A stretch of DNA of 32,318 bases from an uncultured Planctomycetaceae bacterium (GTDB taxonomy: Bacteria > Planctomycetota > Planctomycetia > Planctomycetales > Planctomycetaceae). Below the pieces are notes generated by a model, which saw only the letters and a list, made by a program, of their open reading frames with translations, made no database searches and was not told the DNA's origin. Each line of letters opens with the position of its first letter. Positions within the stretch are counted from its first letter, which is position 1. Location: positions 1 to 32,318 of the forward strand of contig CALFSX010000255.1 in the NCBI GenBank assembly GCA_937916515.1. The letters run 5' to 3'. Below are positions 25,406 to 32,318 of this stretch, piece after piece. The position numbers were made by a program, and so were the translations under genes.

Positions 25406-25627
25406 CTAGCCGCGAGCAGGGAATCCTGGCGGAAAGTCGCGTCCCATAATTATGGTGTCACGCAAGCGATCGTTGATGGAACGGCGTTCTCGCTGAAACG
25501 TACATCGATCGCATTTGCCTGTATCAGATCGCACGGTCCCGACCAGAAACCGTTCCTGCTGAGCACGGTCTGCAACATTATTGCGGCGTTCCAGGCACGC
25601 AGGGCAGTAGTCGGTTTCAAAACTCAT
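25406..25627 (-). CDS. Possible small CxxC protein
   Basis: A 73-residue frame starts MSFETDYCPACLERRN and contains a second pair, GKCDRCTFQRERR, so two CxxC motifs about 30 residues apart could form a zinc ribbon. Codon choice (GAA, CGC, GAC, CTG, AAC) looks like that of the neighbours. A GGAAGG lies about 13 bases upstream, rather far. The frame is open further, to 25708. No family is recognised and no partner gene is near. It could be a real small gene or chance. The 300 bases between it and ridA show nothing else. Confidence 0.35.
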   Translation of the reverse strand: MSFETDYCPACLERRNNVADRAQQERFLVGTVRSDTGKCDRCTFQRERRSINDRLRDTIIMGRDFPPGFPARG

Positions 25628-26225
25628 TGTTTTTGAAGTGCCTTCCATTCTGTCCGCCACGTTGTTTCTTTCCCAATATTTTAATGGAAATGCGGATCGC
25701 ATCTCCACCGTCTTTGTGTCCAGGCTGATGTCTAAACCAGCTTTTGTAGAGAAATCGCCCGGTGGATCAAGGTTACCAAATTTCGATCATCACAACAATC
25801 CGCCCGGCAAATCTGTATCGGATTGCACAGGTTGTCAGATTCAATCATCTGTCGGCCAGGAACGGTTTGAACATTACCACTGATGAGTGGTCAACCGATG
25901 TTGGGATCCAAATTCTGGCGGCCAGCGCCTTAACGTGCTTAGACTTCTTACAGCCGCTATCGTCATCCACCACCGAATTTATGAGGCTGTCGATTTAATC
26001 AGCGCGAGCTCAAAACCTGTCAATGTGGCATTTTGAATTTCGTGGTTTCGTCCATCTCGTTGCGCAATTCTGCGTTGGGCGTTGTGAAATCAAAATCTCG
26101 GCACCCCGAATTTATTAAATCGACAGCTTGTTTATTTCGGTGGAGCAACGTTTGTGCACTAAATTGCCTGAATTCGGGCGGGTTAGTGCAGAAACCTGTT
26201 CCCACCGAAAAAATTCGGTGGCGAA
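25628..26225. other. Gene-poor stretch with inverted repeats
   Basis: No convincing gene was found. A frame at 25762-25998 lacks family features. Structured elements are the 14-bp inverted repeat described at 25986-26127 and a hairpin CCACCGAA-AAAA-TTCGGTGG at 26202-26221. Confidence 0.45.
25986..26127. repeat. 14-bp perfect inverted repeat
   Basis: GCTGTCGATTTAAT (25986-25999) and ATTAAATCGACAGC (26114-26127) are exact complements 114 bases apart. CCGAATTTAT lies next to each arm in the same orientation (25974 and 26106). The pair could mark the ends of a small element, or two copies of a site in opposite orientation. Confidence 0.6.
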
Positions 26226-26377
26226 GCGTTTCTGAGCGTCAGCTCAAATGGCCTGAGGCACAGCCTCGTTAGACTTCTTAAAGCTGCGAACATGTTCACA
26301 TTGAGTCAAGTTTTCTGAGCGACAACGGAGCGTTTCCGAGCGGTAGCTCGAATGGTCTGAGGCACTGCCTCATTAGA
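26226..26377 (-). repeat. Repeat B copy 3 plus a partial copy, head to tail
   Basis: On the minus strand, GACTCTAATGAGGCAGTGCC starts a full unit ending AAGAAGTCTAAC, immediately followed by the start of another (GAGGCTGTGCCTCAGG to CAGAAACGC), which breaks off at 26226. In the full unit ACGACTACGTCGCT is replaced by a repeat-A-like GCTCCGTTGTCGCT. Confidence 0.8.
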
Positions 26378-26506
26378 GTCTTATCTGAAGATAATGCGTG
26401 GTGCTCGCAATTTGGCCGTAGCGACAACGTCGCGGCTCGGCGATTCGAACGTCCCCCGTCAATCCCGCCAACCGCGCCATCGGGTCAAGGGCGAAGCCCT
26501 TGTTGG
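26372..26506 (-). repeat. Repeat A copy 7
   Basis: On the minus strand it runs from AACAAGGGCTTCGCCCTTGA to AAGACTCTAAT, sharing its last bases with repeat B copy 3. The second hairpin is decayed. Confidence 0.85.
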
Positions 26507-26824
26507 GAATAGATCGCCCGGCGGATTCGTCGCAGTGAGTGCATGTACAGGCCTTCACTAAGAATCAACTTCCACCGTCAACCGAAGAAGTTCAACCGTT
26601 CCATTTCAACACTTCAGCTTCCAGGTTGCATTTCACTCGCCGCGCCGTCTGTGCTGCAACTGCGAGCTTTAGACGAAGTCCGTTCGCGAACAGCCACTAA
26701 TCTGCTGCGGCAAAGAGATTTCCCACATCCGCTCTGGTTGCATTTGGCGTACACAGAAAACACACTTTGTGGACTTGTGCGTTTGGGCACAGGTCGTCTT
26801 CGTTTTTGATCAGGATTGTTTTAC
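26507..26824. other. Leader region of the phosphorylase gene
   Basis: A plus-strand frame at 26543-26809 exists but has no recognisable features and no good start. I treat it as non-coding leader. No promoter could be assigned. Confidence 0.4.
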
Positions 26825-28102
26825 GTGATACCCGCAAAAATCATTGCCGCCAAACGCGACCACGCGGAACTTTCTGACGAAGAGATTGCCTTTTTTATTC
26901 AGGGGTTTTCGCGGGACAAGATTCCCGACTACCAGATGTCAGCTCTGGCGATGGCCATTTACCTGAACGGAATGACTGATCGAGAAACCGCTACGCTTAC
27001 ACAGCAGATGCTGGATTCCGGTAGGCGACTATCCTGGCAAGCCGATGGCCCGCGCAAAGTTGACAAGCATTCTACGGGGGGAGTCGGCGACAAAGTATCG
27101 ATTCCCCTGGCTCCGTTGCTGGCCGTTTGCGGAATGCAGGTTCCGATGCTGTCTGGGCGAGGCCTTGGGGCGACCGGCGGAACTCTGGACAAGCTGGAAG
27201 CGATTCCGGGGTTTCGCACGAACCTTTCCTTGGACGAAATTCATAAGCTTACAACGACAGTTGGATGCGTTATCACAGGAGCATCCTCAGAACTGGCTCC
27301 CGCCGATCGTCGACTGTATGCGTTGCGAGACGTCACGGGAACGGTGCCATCCATTCCGTTAATCACTGCCAGCATCATGAGCAAAAAACTGGCGGAATCC
27401 TTAACGGCTCTTGTGCTGGACGTTAAGTTCGGTTCAGGGGCCTTTATGAAGACTCGCGAACAGGCGACACAGCTGGCTCATTCGCTGGTTACCACCGGCC
27501 AGAGGATGAATGTCTCCACAACTGCGCTGCTAACCGACATGAACCAACCTCTGGGAGAAATGTGCGGCAACGCGGTCGAAGTTTTGGAATCAGTTGATGT
27601 ACTGCAAGGCGGCGGCCCGGCAGACGTGAAAGAGCTGACTCTGGCATTGGCCGCCGAACTATTGATGTCCACCGGCCTGCAAACAGACTTTGCCCAGGCT
27701 CGACAATTAGCAGAACGACGTTTGAACGACGGTTCGGCGTACGAAAAATACGAACAGATGATTGTCGCTCAAGGCGGCGACCCGGACGCCACTTTGCCCG
27801 TTGCGAAACGCCACAACATTGTCTCCACGCATGCGGGCTTTGTTTCGTCCATTGATACGGAACAACTTGGAATGGCGGTGATTGCCATGGGCGGAGGTCG
27901 GCGCAAAATGACAGATCGTGTCGATCCGTCCGTCGGCATCCGCATGCGAGTCAGGCTGGGCGACAAAGTGGAAGCGGGCCAGCCGCTGGCGGAAATTATG
28001 ACACCAAACCCTGCGGAACCTCGGCAAATGGTTGTCGACGCAATCTGCATTTCCGACAGCGGTGCTCCGGTGGAACTGATCGTGGATCGCATTGCTGGTT
28101 AG
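26825..28102 (+). CDS. deoA: Thymidine/pyrimidine-nucleoside phosphorylase
   Basis: The 425-residue enzyme catalyses phosphorolysis of thymidine or uridine to base and (deoxy)ribose 1-phosphate in nucleoside salvage. Marks are IIAAKRDHAELSDEEI, KHSTGGVGDKVSIPLAPL (phosphate site), SGRGLGATGGTLDKLEAIPG (family signature), LYALRDVTGTVPSIPLITAS, IMSKKLAESLTALVLDVKFG and a C-terminal PYNP domain with GGGRRKMTDRVDPSVG. Known thymidine phosphorylases have SGRGLGHTGG; here the His is Ala116. I chose GTG 26825, nine bases after AGGA, over the TTG at 26816 that touches it. Whether it is deoA-like or pdp-like cannot be decided by eye. Confidence 0.88.
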   Translation: MIPAKIIAAKRDHAELSDEEIAFFIQGFSRDKIPDYQMSALAMAIYLNGMTDRETATLTQQMLDSGRRLSWQADGPRKVDKHSTGGVGDKVSIPLAPLLAVCGMQVPMLSGRGLGATGGTLDKLEAIPGFRTNLSLDEIHKLTTTVGCVITGASSELAPADRRLYALRDVTGTVPSIPLITASIMSKKLAESLTALVLDVKFGSGAFMKTREQATQLAHSLVTTGQRMNVSTTALLTDMNQPLGEMCGNAVEVLESVDVLQGGGPADVKELTLALAAELLMSTGLQTDFAQARQLAERRLNDGSAYEKYEQMIVAQGGDPDATLPVAKRHNIVSTHAGFVSSIDTEQLGMAVIAMGGGRRKMTDRVDPSVGIRMRVRLGDKVEAGQPLAEIMTPNPAEPRQMVVDAICISDSGAPVELIVDRIAG

Positions 28103-28123
28103 TTCCGTTGAATCGCAGGGTTT

Positions 28124-28239
28124 AACCACAGAGAACGCGAAGATCACACAAAGGAATCGCAAAAGTCCTGGAAGTCTGCTGCGTTGCTCTACCATTTTCC
28201 GTCGTCATTTTCTCTGTTTTCACTGTGCTCTCTGTGGTT
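28124..28239. repeat. AACCRCAGAG palindromic repeat, copy 2
   Basis: AACCACAGAG (28124-28133) and CTCTGTGGTT (28230-28239) are exact complements at the ends of a 116-base element starting 22 bases after the phosphorylase stop. Inner parts (GATCACACAAAGG against TTCTCTGTTTTCACTGTG) pair loosely. It is related to 6131-6210. Confidence 0.7.
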
Positions 28240-28410
28240 TTGAAGTCTCCCACAATGCCGTCGTAAACGGTTTGAATCTTCGGAGACTGCGAATCCCAGC
28301 AAACCGTTCATCCTGCTTTCTTGCTGTTGATGCGTTGAACGTTCCTCACGTTTGCATCGCTTTTCTGTTTCGCGGCCCGTCGCCATAAAGGTGCTGAAAT
28401 TCGCACAACC

Positions 28411-28419
28411 TGCTATAAT
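28411..28419 (+). promoter_or_regulatory. Candidate extended -10 promoter of folP
   Basis: TGCTATAAT combines a perfect TATAAT (28414-28419) with the TGn extension. No good -35 lies 17 bases upstream. It precedes folP by about 155 bases, with repeat A copy 8 in between. Confidence 0.4.
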
Positions 28420-28428
28420 TCTGTACGA

Positions 28429-28566
28429 GTTAAGAGTTTTACTAAAAACGATGCGTGCAGGGTGTGCGCACGATTCTCGTAGCGACAACGGAGCGGCTCA
28501 GCGATTAGGACTTTTCACGTTCTGTTGCGTGCCACGCCACAGGGTCAAGGGCGAAGTCCTTGTTGG
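28429..28566 (-). repeat. Repeat A copy 8
   Basis: On the minus strand it runs from AACAAGGACTTCGCCCTTGA, through GTGGCGTGGCACGCAACAGA and GCCGCTCCGTTGTCGCTACG, to GATGCGTGCGCACACCCTGC-like hairpin sequence and CTCTTAAC. It ends nine bases before the folP ATG, so it would form the leader of that mRNA. Confidence 0.85.
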
Positions 28567-28575
28567 GTTTAGGTG

Positions 28576-29442
28576 ATGGTAAATTCAAAGTCGGTGTTTT
28601 CGTGGCGAGTTGGAGAAAGGCAGCTGACGCGCGGTTCTTTGCCGCTGATTATGGGAATTCTGAATGTAACGCCAGACAGTTTTTCTGACGGCGGTTTGTT
28701 TAACGTCCAAGACAAAGCGGTTGAGCACGCCTTGCAACTGGCGGAAGAAGGTGCTGACATCATCGATGTGGGAGGCGAGTCAACTCGCCCAGGAGCTCAG
28801 CCGGTTTCGTTGGCGGACGAACTGGCACGCACGATACCTGTGATTGCGGAAATCTGCCGCCGAACAAACGTGCCGGTTTCCATCGATACTACTAAAGCTG
28901 AAGTCGCCAGGCGGGCCATCGATGCGGGTGCGTTAATCGTGAATGATATTTCCGGAATGACGTTTGATTCGCAGATGGCCGCCACCTGTGGTCAGCTAAA
29001 CGTCGCCGTATGTGTCATGCACATTCTGGGCACGCCGCTAACTATGCAGGCCGACCCGACGTATGAAGATGTGGTTGATGAAGTCAGCCGCTTTCTGGCC
29101 GCGAGACTTCAGGATTGCGAACAGGCGGGAATCTCGCTTGATCGAGTATGCCTGGACCCGGGCATTGGGTTCGGCAAAACGGCTCAGCACAATCTGCAGT
29201 TGATGCAGTCGATCAGCCATTTGCAGGTGGCTCATCAGCGACCGGTGTTGATCGGCCACTCTCGCAAACGCTTTCTGTCGAAAATTCTGGGCAGAGACGT
29301 CAGGGAACGCACGTTCGGCACGGCGGGAGTCTCGATCGCTCTTGCAGAAAACGGAGCCGACGTGTTGCGAGTTCATGACGTGCAGGGCACTCGAGATGCT
29401 CTGGTGGCATGGCAAACTGTTAGAGCAGCAACCACGGTATAG
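28576..29442 (+). CDS. folP: Dihydropteroate synthase
   Basis: The 288-residue TIM-barrel enzyme joins a pterin pyrophosphate with p-aminobenzoate (or an analogue). All standard motifs appear in order: IMGILNVTPDSFSDGGLF, GADIIDVGGESTRPGA, VSIDTTKAEVARRAIDAGA, IVNDISGM, LDPGIGFGKT, and the phosphate-binding VLIGHSRKRFL. I take ATG 28576; a GTG lies one codon before. AGG is only two bases upstream, and no better site exists because repeat A copy 8 fills the leader. The next gene is an MfnB homologue, so the product could serve folate or a methanopterin-type cofactor. Folate is the default reading. Confidence 0.93.
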   Translation: MVNSKSVFSWRVGERQLTRGSLPLIMGILNVTPDSFSDGGLFNVQDKAVEHALQLAEEGADIIDVGGESTRPGAQPVSLADELARTIPVIAEICRRTNVPVSIDTTKAEVARRAIDAGALIVNDISGMTFDSQMAATCGQLNVAVCVMHILGTPLTMQADPTYEDVVDEVSRFLAARLQDCEQAGISLDRVCLDPGIGFGKTAQHNLQLMQSISHLQVAHQRPVLIGHSRKRFLSKILGRDVRERTFGTAGVSIALAENGADVLRVHDVQGTRDALVAWQTVRAATTV

Positions 29443-29547
29443 CGTTCGAACAGCATGCCACGTTGAGTGGACTGGGACAGTTGAAGTGCGAGCGTGGCCG
29501 ATCTGGCAAGGAAGCTTGTCCGCAGAATCGTGGTGGCGGGGGTAGTG

Positions 29548-29556
29548 TGCTATTAT
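29548..29556 (+). promoter_or_regulatory. Candidate extended -10 promoter of mfnB
   Basis: TGCTATTAT has the TGn extension and a TATTAT box, 35 bases before the ATG at 29591. No clear -35. It resembles the folP candidate TGCTATAAT. Confidence 0.35.
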
Positions 29557-29590
29557 TCGCCGGGTTGAGTTTTCTTTTTGTTCTAAGCGA

Positions 29591-30451
29591 ATGTCAAACA
29601 ATGTGGTTCAGGTTGATGCCTGCAACTTAATTTCACGATGGCCTGGTTGGCGACGATTGCCGTTTTCTATGAGTATGCAGCTTCTGGTTTCCGTCCGCAA
29701 TGCAAACGAAGCGGTTCTTGCTGCGCAGTCTGGGGCAGACATTATTGATGTGAAAGAACCAGTTCAGGGAGCGTTGGGATTCGCTGGTTGGAATACAATC
29801 TCTGATGTTGTTGAAGCCGTTTCATCAAACGTACCAACTTCAGCAGCTTTGGGAGAATGTGTCGAATGGCTATCGCTGACCGGCAGCAAATCACACCCAT
29901 TGTTTAGACCTTCGGGAAGACTGTCATTTGTAAAGCTCGGTCTGGCAGATCTTGCGCCGAACTCTGCTGGAAAAAATCAGTGGATTGACGACTGGAAAGC
30001 AGCGAAAGCAGAAGTTTCAAAATGCTTCGCCAGTGACGTTGATTGGCCAGATTGGGTGGCTGTCGCGTATGCCGATTCTGCCGCAGCGAATGCACCGGAT
30101 GCGTTCAGTATTCTGCAGGCGGCGATTGACTTAAAATGCAAAGTCTTTCTGATTGACACCTATATCAAAGACGGCAAAACAACTTTGGGATGGCTGTCAG
30201 AAAACCAGCTGACTGAACTCAGGTTGCAAGCGAACGCAGCTGGCATTCGCTTTGCTTTAGCTGGTCAATTAAACGAACAACACCTGGAAGTCGTGCGTCG
30301 AATTCACCCCGACATTTTTGCCGTGCGAGGAGCCGTTTGTGATGCCGATCGCAGCAGCAGTATCTCGCCGGGTAAAGTGCAGCACCTGAAAACCCTGTTA
30401 CAAAGATTTTCACCGTCAGCCGCTGAGCCGTGTCCTCAGGGCGAGCCTTAA
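29591..30451 (+). CDS. mfnB: (5-Formylfuran-3-yl)methyl phosphate synthase-like protein
   Basis: The 286-residue protein belongs to the MfnB (former DUF556) family. This TIM-barrel enzyme forms the furan precursor of methanofuran from two glyceraldehyde 3-phosphates; homologues occur in methanogens, methylotrophs and planctomycetes with tetrahydromethanopterin C1 enzymes. Visible motifs are LLVSVRNANEAVLAAQSGAD, IIDVKEPVQGALGF with the putative Schiff-base Lys55, AALGE, FVKLGLA, and VFLIDTYIKDGKTTLGWL. The family usually starts at MQLLVSVRN, so the first 25 residues may not be translated: ATG 29669 or 29675 are alternatives, and none has a clear binding site. It lies 148 bases after folP on the same strand, with a candidate promoter of its own. 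Confidence 0.82.
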   Translation: MSNNVVQVDACNLISRWPGWRRLPFSMSMQLLVSVRNANEAVLAAQSGADIIDVKEPVQGALGFAGWNTISDVVEAVSSNVPTSAALGECVEWLSLTGSKSHPLFRPSGRLSFVKLGLADLAPNSAGKNQWIDDWKAAKAEVSKCFASDVDWPDWVAVAYADSAAANAPDAFSILQAAIDLKCKVFLIDTYIKDGKTTLGWLSENQLTELRLQANAAGIRFALAGQLNEQHLEVVRRIHPDIFAVRGAVCDADRSSSISPGKVQHLKTLLQRFSPSAAEPCPQGEP

Positions 30452-30806
30452 AAAAACACGACCTTGATTCTTCCAGGTTTCTCAACCGCTCAACCAGTTT
30501 CCATGTTTCCTTCGTCAACTGCTGCATTAGTCCATTTTCGTTGAGGTTACGGTAAACTTCCTGGAGCTGGACAGCACCATGCAGCAGTTGGTTCGGTCTG
30601 CGGTTGTTGCGATGGTTGTGAATACAAAGCGGCGTGCGATGATTCGCTGATGCTTGGTGCCTGATAAATTTTGCCCCGGATCGATCCCCAAACGTTCCGA
30701 GACGCACACAAGCTCTGCCAAACTGCTTGCTTGAAGCCGCCGCCACTCTACTTTGGCTTCGAACGCCGATTCGGCTTTCGGCCAATTCTTCGCAAAGCTC
30801 CAATGC
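30452..30806 (-). pseudogene. Decayed gene, frames split
   Basis: Minus-strand protein-like sequence begins WSFAKNWPKAESAFEAKVEW, continues LAELVCVSERLGIDPGQNLS and IIARRFVFTTIATT in one frame, and then appears to continue in another as NQLLHGAVQLQEVYRNLNEN and LTKETWKLVERLRNLEESR. The switch near 30610 suggests a frameshift. No start codon with a binding site is seen. No family is recognised. It could also be chance, since the second part runs antisense towards the end of mfnB. Confidence 0.25.
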
Positions 30807-30832
30807 TAAATCCAGGCGGGACGCTGAATTGG

Positions 30833-31219
30833 TCAGTCAGTCACTGGTTCGTTGAAGTAATAGCAAAGTCCGTCCGGCGCTACGACAAAAAATACGTTAA
30901 ACTTCTCGCCGTTGCGTTCGTCAACGCGAATGTTTGCAACTTCAATACCATTAGATTCTAGTTGCCGTTTGATTCCGTTGATGTCATCAACGCGAATCGC
31001 AGCACCCTCCTGAGATGGGTCACCACCATTGATTGCAAAACCAATTCGGACGGAATCGCGTTCAAGTATGACGGCAGGATTCGGCGTGTCCTGGCGTTCG
31101 ACTTCGGTCATGCCGAAGTGTCTGCAGTACCAATCTGACGCAACATCAAGGTCAGTAACAGGCAAGGCGAGAATGTCATCCCTATAGGGGGAAGCTGACT
31201 CAAATGAAGGTTCGGGCAT
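30833..31219 (-). CDS. VOC-family (glyoxalase/bleomycin-resistance-like) protein
   Basis: The 128-residue protein has the single-module betaalphabetabetabeta pattern of the vicinal oxygen chelate superfamily: ILALPVTDLDVASDWYCRHF near residue 16, then PAVILERDSVRIGFAING, GAAIRVDDINGIKRQLESNG and a final NVFFVVAPDGLCYYFNEP. Members bind metal or small ligands and include lyases, dioxygenases and antibiotic-binding proteins; the substrate cannot be told. The typical metal His near the first strand is not evident, so it may be a ligand-binding variant. No ribosome binding site is clear. Such genes are common mobile-cassette cargo, and the neighbourhood (intron remnant, thioredoxin-like gene) looks accessory. 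Confidence 0.82.
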   Translation of the reverse strand: MPEPSFESASPYRDDILALPVTDLDVASDWYCRHFGMTEVERQDTPNPAVILERDSVRIGFAINGGDPSQEGAAIRVDDINGIKRQLESNGIEVANIRVDERNGEKFNVFFVVAPDGLCYYFNEPVTD

Positions 31220-31728
31220 GACTGGTCTGCTACAGCGATTTTCGCTGACTTGTGGCCGCGGAGAACGCGAACTGGACTATGTGGGCGGTTACCCACGAGC
31301 CAGAACCGTGCACGACAATAAATAACCTGAGCTATCCGGGGAATCGGCATCCCCCAATAAATTGATACTTACGCAAGTCATCGCAGAAAAGGCATGGCGA
31401 CGATGACTGGTTTAGACTACCAATCCTGAAGGGAACTTTCGAGAGTTGAATATTTTTGCAGATGGCTTTTAGGTATGAAAGCGTTGCCTTGGCTGAGACT
31501 ATGATTGGCGTGACTTCATCGCATCAAAATAGAAGCCTGGCGAAGCGTGAACGCGATGGGTGGCTTGGGGTTGCAGCGAGGTACCTGCATGTCCAGGGTT
31601 TCCTTCGCAAGCTCAGTGCCAACCACGGCCAACCACATAAAAACAACGCTCTTATTTCGGGGCGGAGTCTTCTAGATATTCGTGGGCCCACTTTTTCATC
31701 ACATCCCCCACGACCTTGAGTCGTCGGC
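31220..31728. other. Gene-free accessory stretch
   Basis: No gene was found. Structured parts are a hairpin AGTCATCG (31376-31383) with CGATGACT (31401-31408), and repeat E copy 3. If the intron 3' end at 31729-31877 retains more of its ribozyme, that would lie here, but I could not recognise a 5' end. Confidence 0.4.
31556..31638 (+). repeat. Repeat E copy 3
   Basis: ATGGGTGGCTTGGGGTTGCA, then GCGAGGTACC, CCAGGGTTTCCTTCGCAAGC and TCAGTGCCAACCACGGCCAA. It shares the order of blocks with the copies at 14477 and 18949, more diverged. Confidence 0.5.
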
Positions 31729-31877
31729 ATGACGAAACAGTCGTTGCGTTTTCAAGGATTTGTTTTCCTCAGATACCTGTGGGGAGATCTGGCTTCCGTT
31801 TGTCGAACCGCCTGATGCGGACCCGCATGTCAGTTGGTGTGGGAGGGGAACCAGAGAAATCCGGGCCCCTATCCCGT
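31729..31877 (+). mobile_element. Group II intron 3' remnant, second copy
   Basis: The frame from ATG 31729 ends FLRYLWGDLASVCRTA and stops at 31813-31815, aligning with LKQLWCDRAPLRGTA of the copy at 841-1002. The stop lies in a domain V-like hairpin (31805-31839). Its lower stem is ACCGCCTGA with TCAGTTGGT, it has the same two-base TG bulge, and its upper stem is TGCG-GACC-CGCA. A GGGAGGGG...CCCCTATCCC domain VI-like hairpin follows (31840-31875). Compared with the first copy, two lower-stem pairs have changed on both sides, keeping the pairing. It ends at the stop codon of the oppositely oriented thioredoxin-like gene. Confidence 0.6.
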
Positions 31878-32279
31878 TTAGGCGACCGGTGAACTGCCAG
31901 AAACATCACCATTTGTGATGATTCTAAGCAATTCGGCCGTGAGCGGGGCAGGGTCGAGCAAGCCACAGATATCGCCAACGTGTTGCCCGCCCACGAATAC
32001 CGCAAGCCACGGACAGTTGAGAACACCGACGGACCTGGCAATGTCAAAACACGACGAATCGTCCAGGTTGCAAGACGCGTAGTGCACTGACTCCGGGAGG
32101 CGATTGCGGATGGCTACGAGTCTCGTATCCATCGGTGGATCATACCCATTCCAAACGGCCCAGAAGTGGACGATGACAATTGCGTGGGTGGCCAGAGTCT
32201 CCGCGATAGTGTCAGAAGTCACCGATGGCGAGGAGGGCGTGAAGTCAGGAACTGGCCGGTAGATTGGGGTGTCGGTCAT
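31878..32279 (-). CDS. Thioredoxin-fold protein without active-site cysteines
   Basis: The 133-residue protein has IVIVHFWAVWNGYDPPMD (near residue 34), where thioredoxins have FWAxWCGPCK; both cysteines are replaced (Asn44, Asp47). The rest of the fold is kept: RLPESVHYASCNLDDSSCFD, ARSVGVLNCPWLAVFVGGQ with the cis-proline, and a final helix. It therefore cannot work as a standard disulfide reductase and may be a binding or chaperone-like protein. I chose ATG 32279; a TTG lies two codons upstream. A GTTAGGC box (minus strand, 32303-32297) lies 17 bases before the ATG, and an intron remnant of opposite orientation abuts the stop codon, the same layout as the ankyrin gene. Confidence 0.7.
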   Translation of the reverse strand: MTDTPIYRPVPDFTPSSPSVTSDTIAETLATHAIVIVHFWAVWNGYDPPMDTRLVAIRNRLPESVHYASCNLDDSSCFDIARSVGVLNCPWLAVFVGGQHVGDICGLLDPAPLTAELLRIITNGDVSGSSPVA

Positions 32280-32296
32280 GGCCAATACGGCAGGTC

Positions 32297-32303
32297 GCCT
32301 AAC
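32297..32303 (-). other. attC R'-box-like heptamer
   Basis: GTTAGGC on the minus strand matches GTTRRRY and lies where the end of an attC site would sit before a cassette gene. The heptamer occurs by chance about once per kilobase per strand, and the pairing arm would be outside the window. Confidence 0.2.
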
Positions 32304-32318
32304 GGAAGGTTTTTACGA

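Noticed and set aside
26543-26809. 88-aa open frame before the phosphorylase
   Set aside because: No family features, no ribosome binding site, and codon use unlike the neighbours.
30796-30840. Resemblance of NPGGTLNWS (plus strand) to the threonine synthase C-terminus PGDTLNWSA, suggesting a partial duplication
   Set aside because: The match is about nine residues, with no similarity upstream; most likely chance.

Overview
The window looks like a chromosomal segment of a marine-type planctomycete. The markers are a DUF1559 prepilin-like protein, a BBP7-type outer-membrane barrel, planctomycete-style threonine synthase and MurD, two sialate O-acetylesterases, long amidohydrolase fusions, and an MfnB homologue of the tetrahydromethanopterin/methanofuran C1 system. 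No rRNA, tRNA or CRISPR array was seen. All names rest on motif recognition by eye; no database was searched.

Left edge (1-2480): an accessory zone. A five-repeat ankyrin gene and an unrecognised 145-aa gene lie between imperfect palindromes that resemble integron attC sites, with extra bases bulging from the left arm only. A group II intron 3' remnant (last codons of the reverse transcriptase, then a domain V-like and a domain VI-like hairpin) abuts the ankyrin stop codon in opposite orientation. A second copy sits the same way against a thioredoxin-like gene at the right edge (31729-31877). A frameshifted small membrane-protein gene follows at 2199-2479.

Middle (2861-25104): a beta-barrel protein with a clear terminator; sialate O-acetylesterase 1 on the minus strand; a secreted double amidohydrolase and a second metal-ligand-less amidohydrolase; a membrane protein overlapping a zinc-ribbon membrane protein; a DUF1559 prepilin-like protein and a carboxypeptidase-regulatory-like protein; an AlkB-like dioxygenase; sialate O-acetylesterase 2; murD overlapping a leucine-rich-repeat lipoprotein, then a MoxR ATPase; and, on the minus strand, ridA followed by thrC.

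Right part (25105-32318): a repeat-rich 1.7 kb gap; a thymidine/pyrimidine phosphorylase; dihydropteroate synthase followed by MfnB, a plausible pterin/C1-cofactor pair; a decayed gene; a VOC protein; and the thioredoxin-like gene.

Nearly every intergenic gap holds dispersed repeats. Repeat A (about 130 bp, eight full or partial copies) begins with an AAGGGCTTCGCCCTT hairpin. Repeat B (about 107 bp) joins repeat A through a shared TCTAAY boundary. There are also palindromic GTAGGG elements and three smaller families. Several are nested in one another, and some supply the stop codon of the preceding gene.
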